DNA of 32,897 bases, from contig JASHQD010000424.1 in assembly GCA_030037755.1 (NCBI GenBank), positions 1-32,897 on the forward strand. Reading direction: 5' to 3'. The translations under genes were made by a program, and so were the position numbers. The notes beneath the pieces were generated by a model. It saw only the letters and a list, made by a program, of their open reading frames with translations, was not told the DNA's origin and made no database searches. This document shows positions 32,819 through 32,897 of the stretch, in pieces (the first letter of the stretch is position 1; each line of letters starts with the position of its first letter). The stretch is from Terriglobia bacterium. Lineage in GTDB: Bacteria > Acidobacteriota > Terriglobia > UBA7540.

Positions 32819-32897
32819 CCGAACAACGTTCTCCTTTCCGGCGACAACGAGCTGAGGAACTCATTGATTTCGCGCTCCATCAGCTGTCCCTTTTCTA
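32812..32897 (-). CDS. Partial reading frame overlapping the WD40 gene start
   Basis: An open frame enters from the right edge and ends at TAA 32812-32814, overlapping the WD40 start in the string GTGCTAA. An ATG at 32880 inside it has AAGGGA upstream and would give the 22-residue peptide MEREINEFLSSLSPERRTLF then GC. It may be that leader-like peptide or the tail of a larger upstream gene. No domain is recognisable from so few residues. The overlap suggests translational coupling. Confidence 0.35.
   Translation of the reverse strand, partial: EKGQLMEREINEFLSSLSPERRTLFGC

Overview
The window is GC-rich, densely coded bacterial DNA with no rRNA or tRNA genes that I can see. It suggests a soil acidobacterium, perhaps of the Bryobacterales/Solibacter type. 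The clues are a giant FG-GAP protein ending in choice-of-anchor-D (HYDIN-like) Ig modules, a WD40/cytochrome c protein next to a PPC-domain protein, a P460-type dihaem protein, an EmrAB-TolC pump, and GC-rich hairpin clusters between genes. The taxon is an inference from gene content only.

Layout. 1-204: cut-off end of an ISNCY-like insertion sequence with tandem 24-nt terminal repeats. 314-6270 (+): an RsbW-like kinase, an RsbV-like STAS protein, MlaE, an 880-base non-coding interruption, MlaF, MlaD, a PqiC-like lipoprotein and an RsbU-like PP2C phosphatase. All three parts of a partner-switching module therefore enclose a phospholipid transporter. 6306-11315 (-): an EmrB/EmrA/TolC drug-efflux operon with a cytidylate-kinase-like gene inside it. 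11404-15415 (-): a signalling operon of a REC/thioredoxin-reductase-like fusion, a histidine kinase with a cyclic-nucleotide-binding-like input domain, and a tandem universal stress protein. 15550-21762 (-): a stress and metabolic train of DUF302 protein, two alpha/beta hydrolases, dihaem P460 protein, class II aldolase, Dps and an ECF sigma factor. 22073-23500 (-): an OprB-like porin. 23876-27346 (+): the secreted FG-GAP/HYDIN-like protein. 27351-27504: five consecutive hairpins between convergent genes. 27499-32818 (-): a DUF2520 dehydrogenase-like protein, a PPC-domain protein and a cytochrome c/WD40 protein. The last one overlaps a reading frame that runs off the right edge.

How the parts may work together. 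The left third looks like a lipid transporter whose STAS subunit (the MlaB position) could be switched by phosphorylation. A kinase sits at the 5' end and a phosphatase at the 3' end, with no sigma factor nearby. The middle is a stress-defence region combining efflux, DNA protection (Dps), Usp and redox-like signalling. The signalling fusion keeps FAD and NAD(P)H motifs but has lost both dithiol motifs expected of its glutaredoxin-like and thioredoxin-reductase-like domains. The right third encodes exported, repeat-built envelope proteins typical of acidobacteria and planctomycetes.

The strongest candidates for undescribed biology are the kinase-STAS-Mla-phosphatase operon and the cysteine-depleted REC/Grx/TrxR fusion with its kinase partner.
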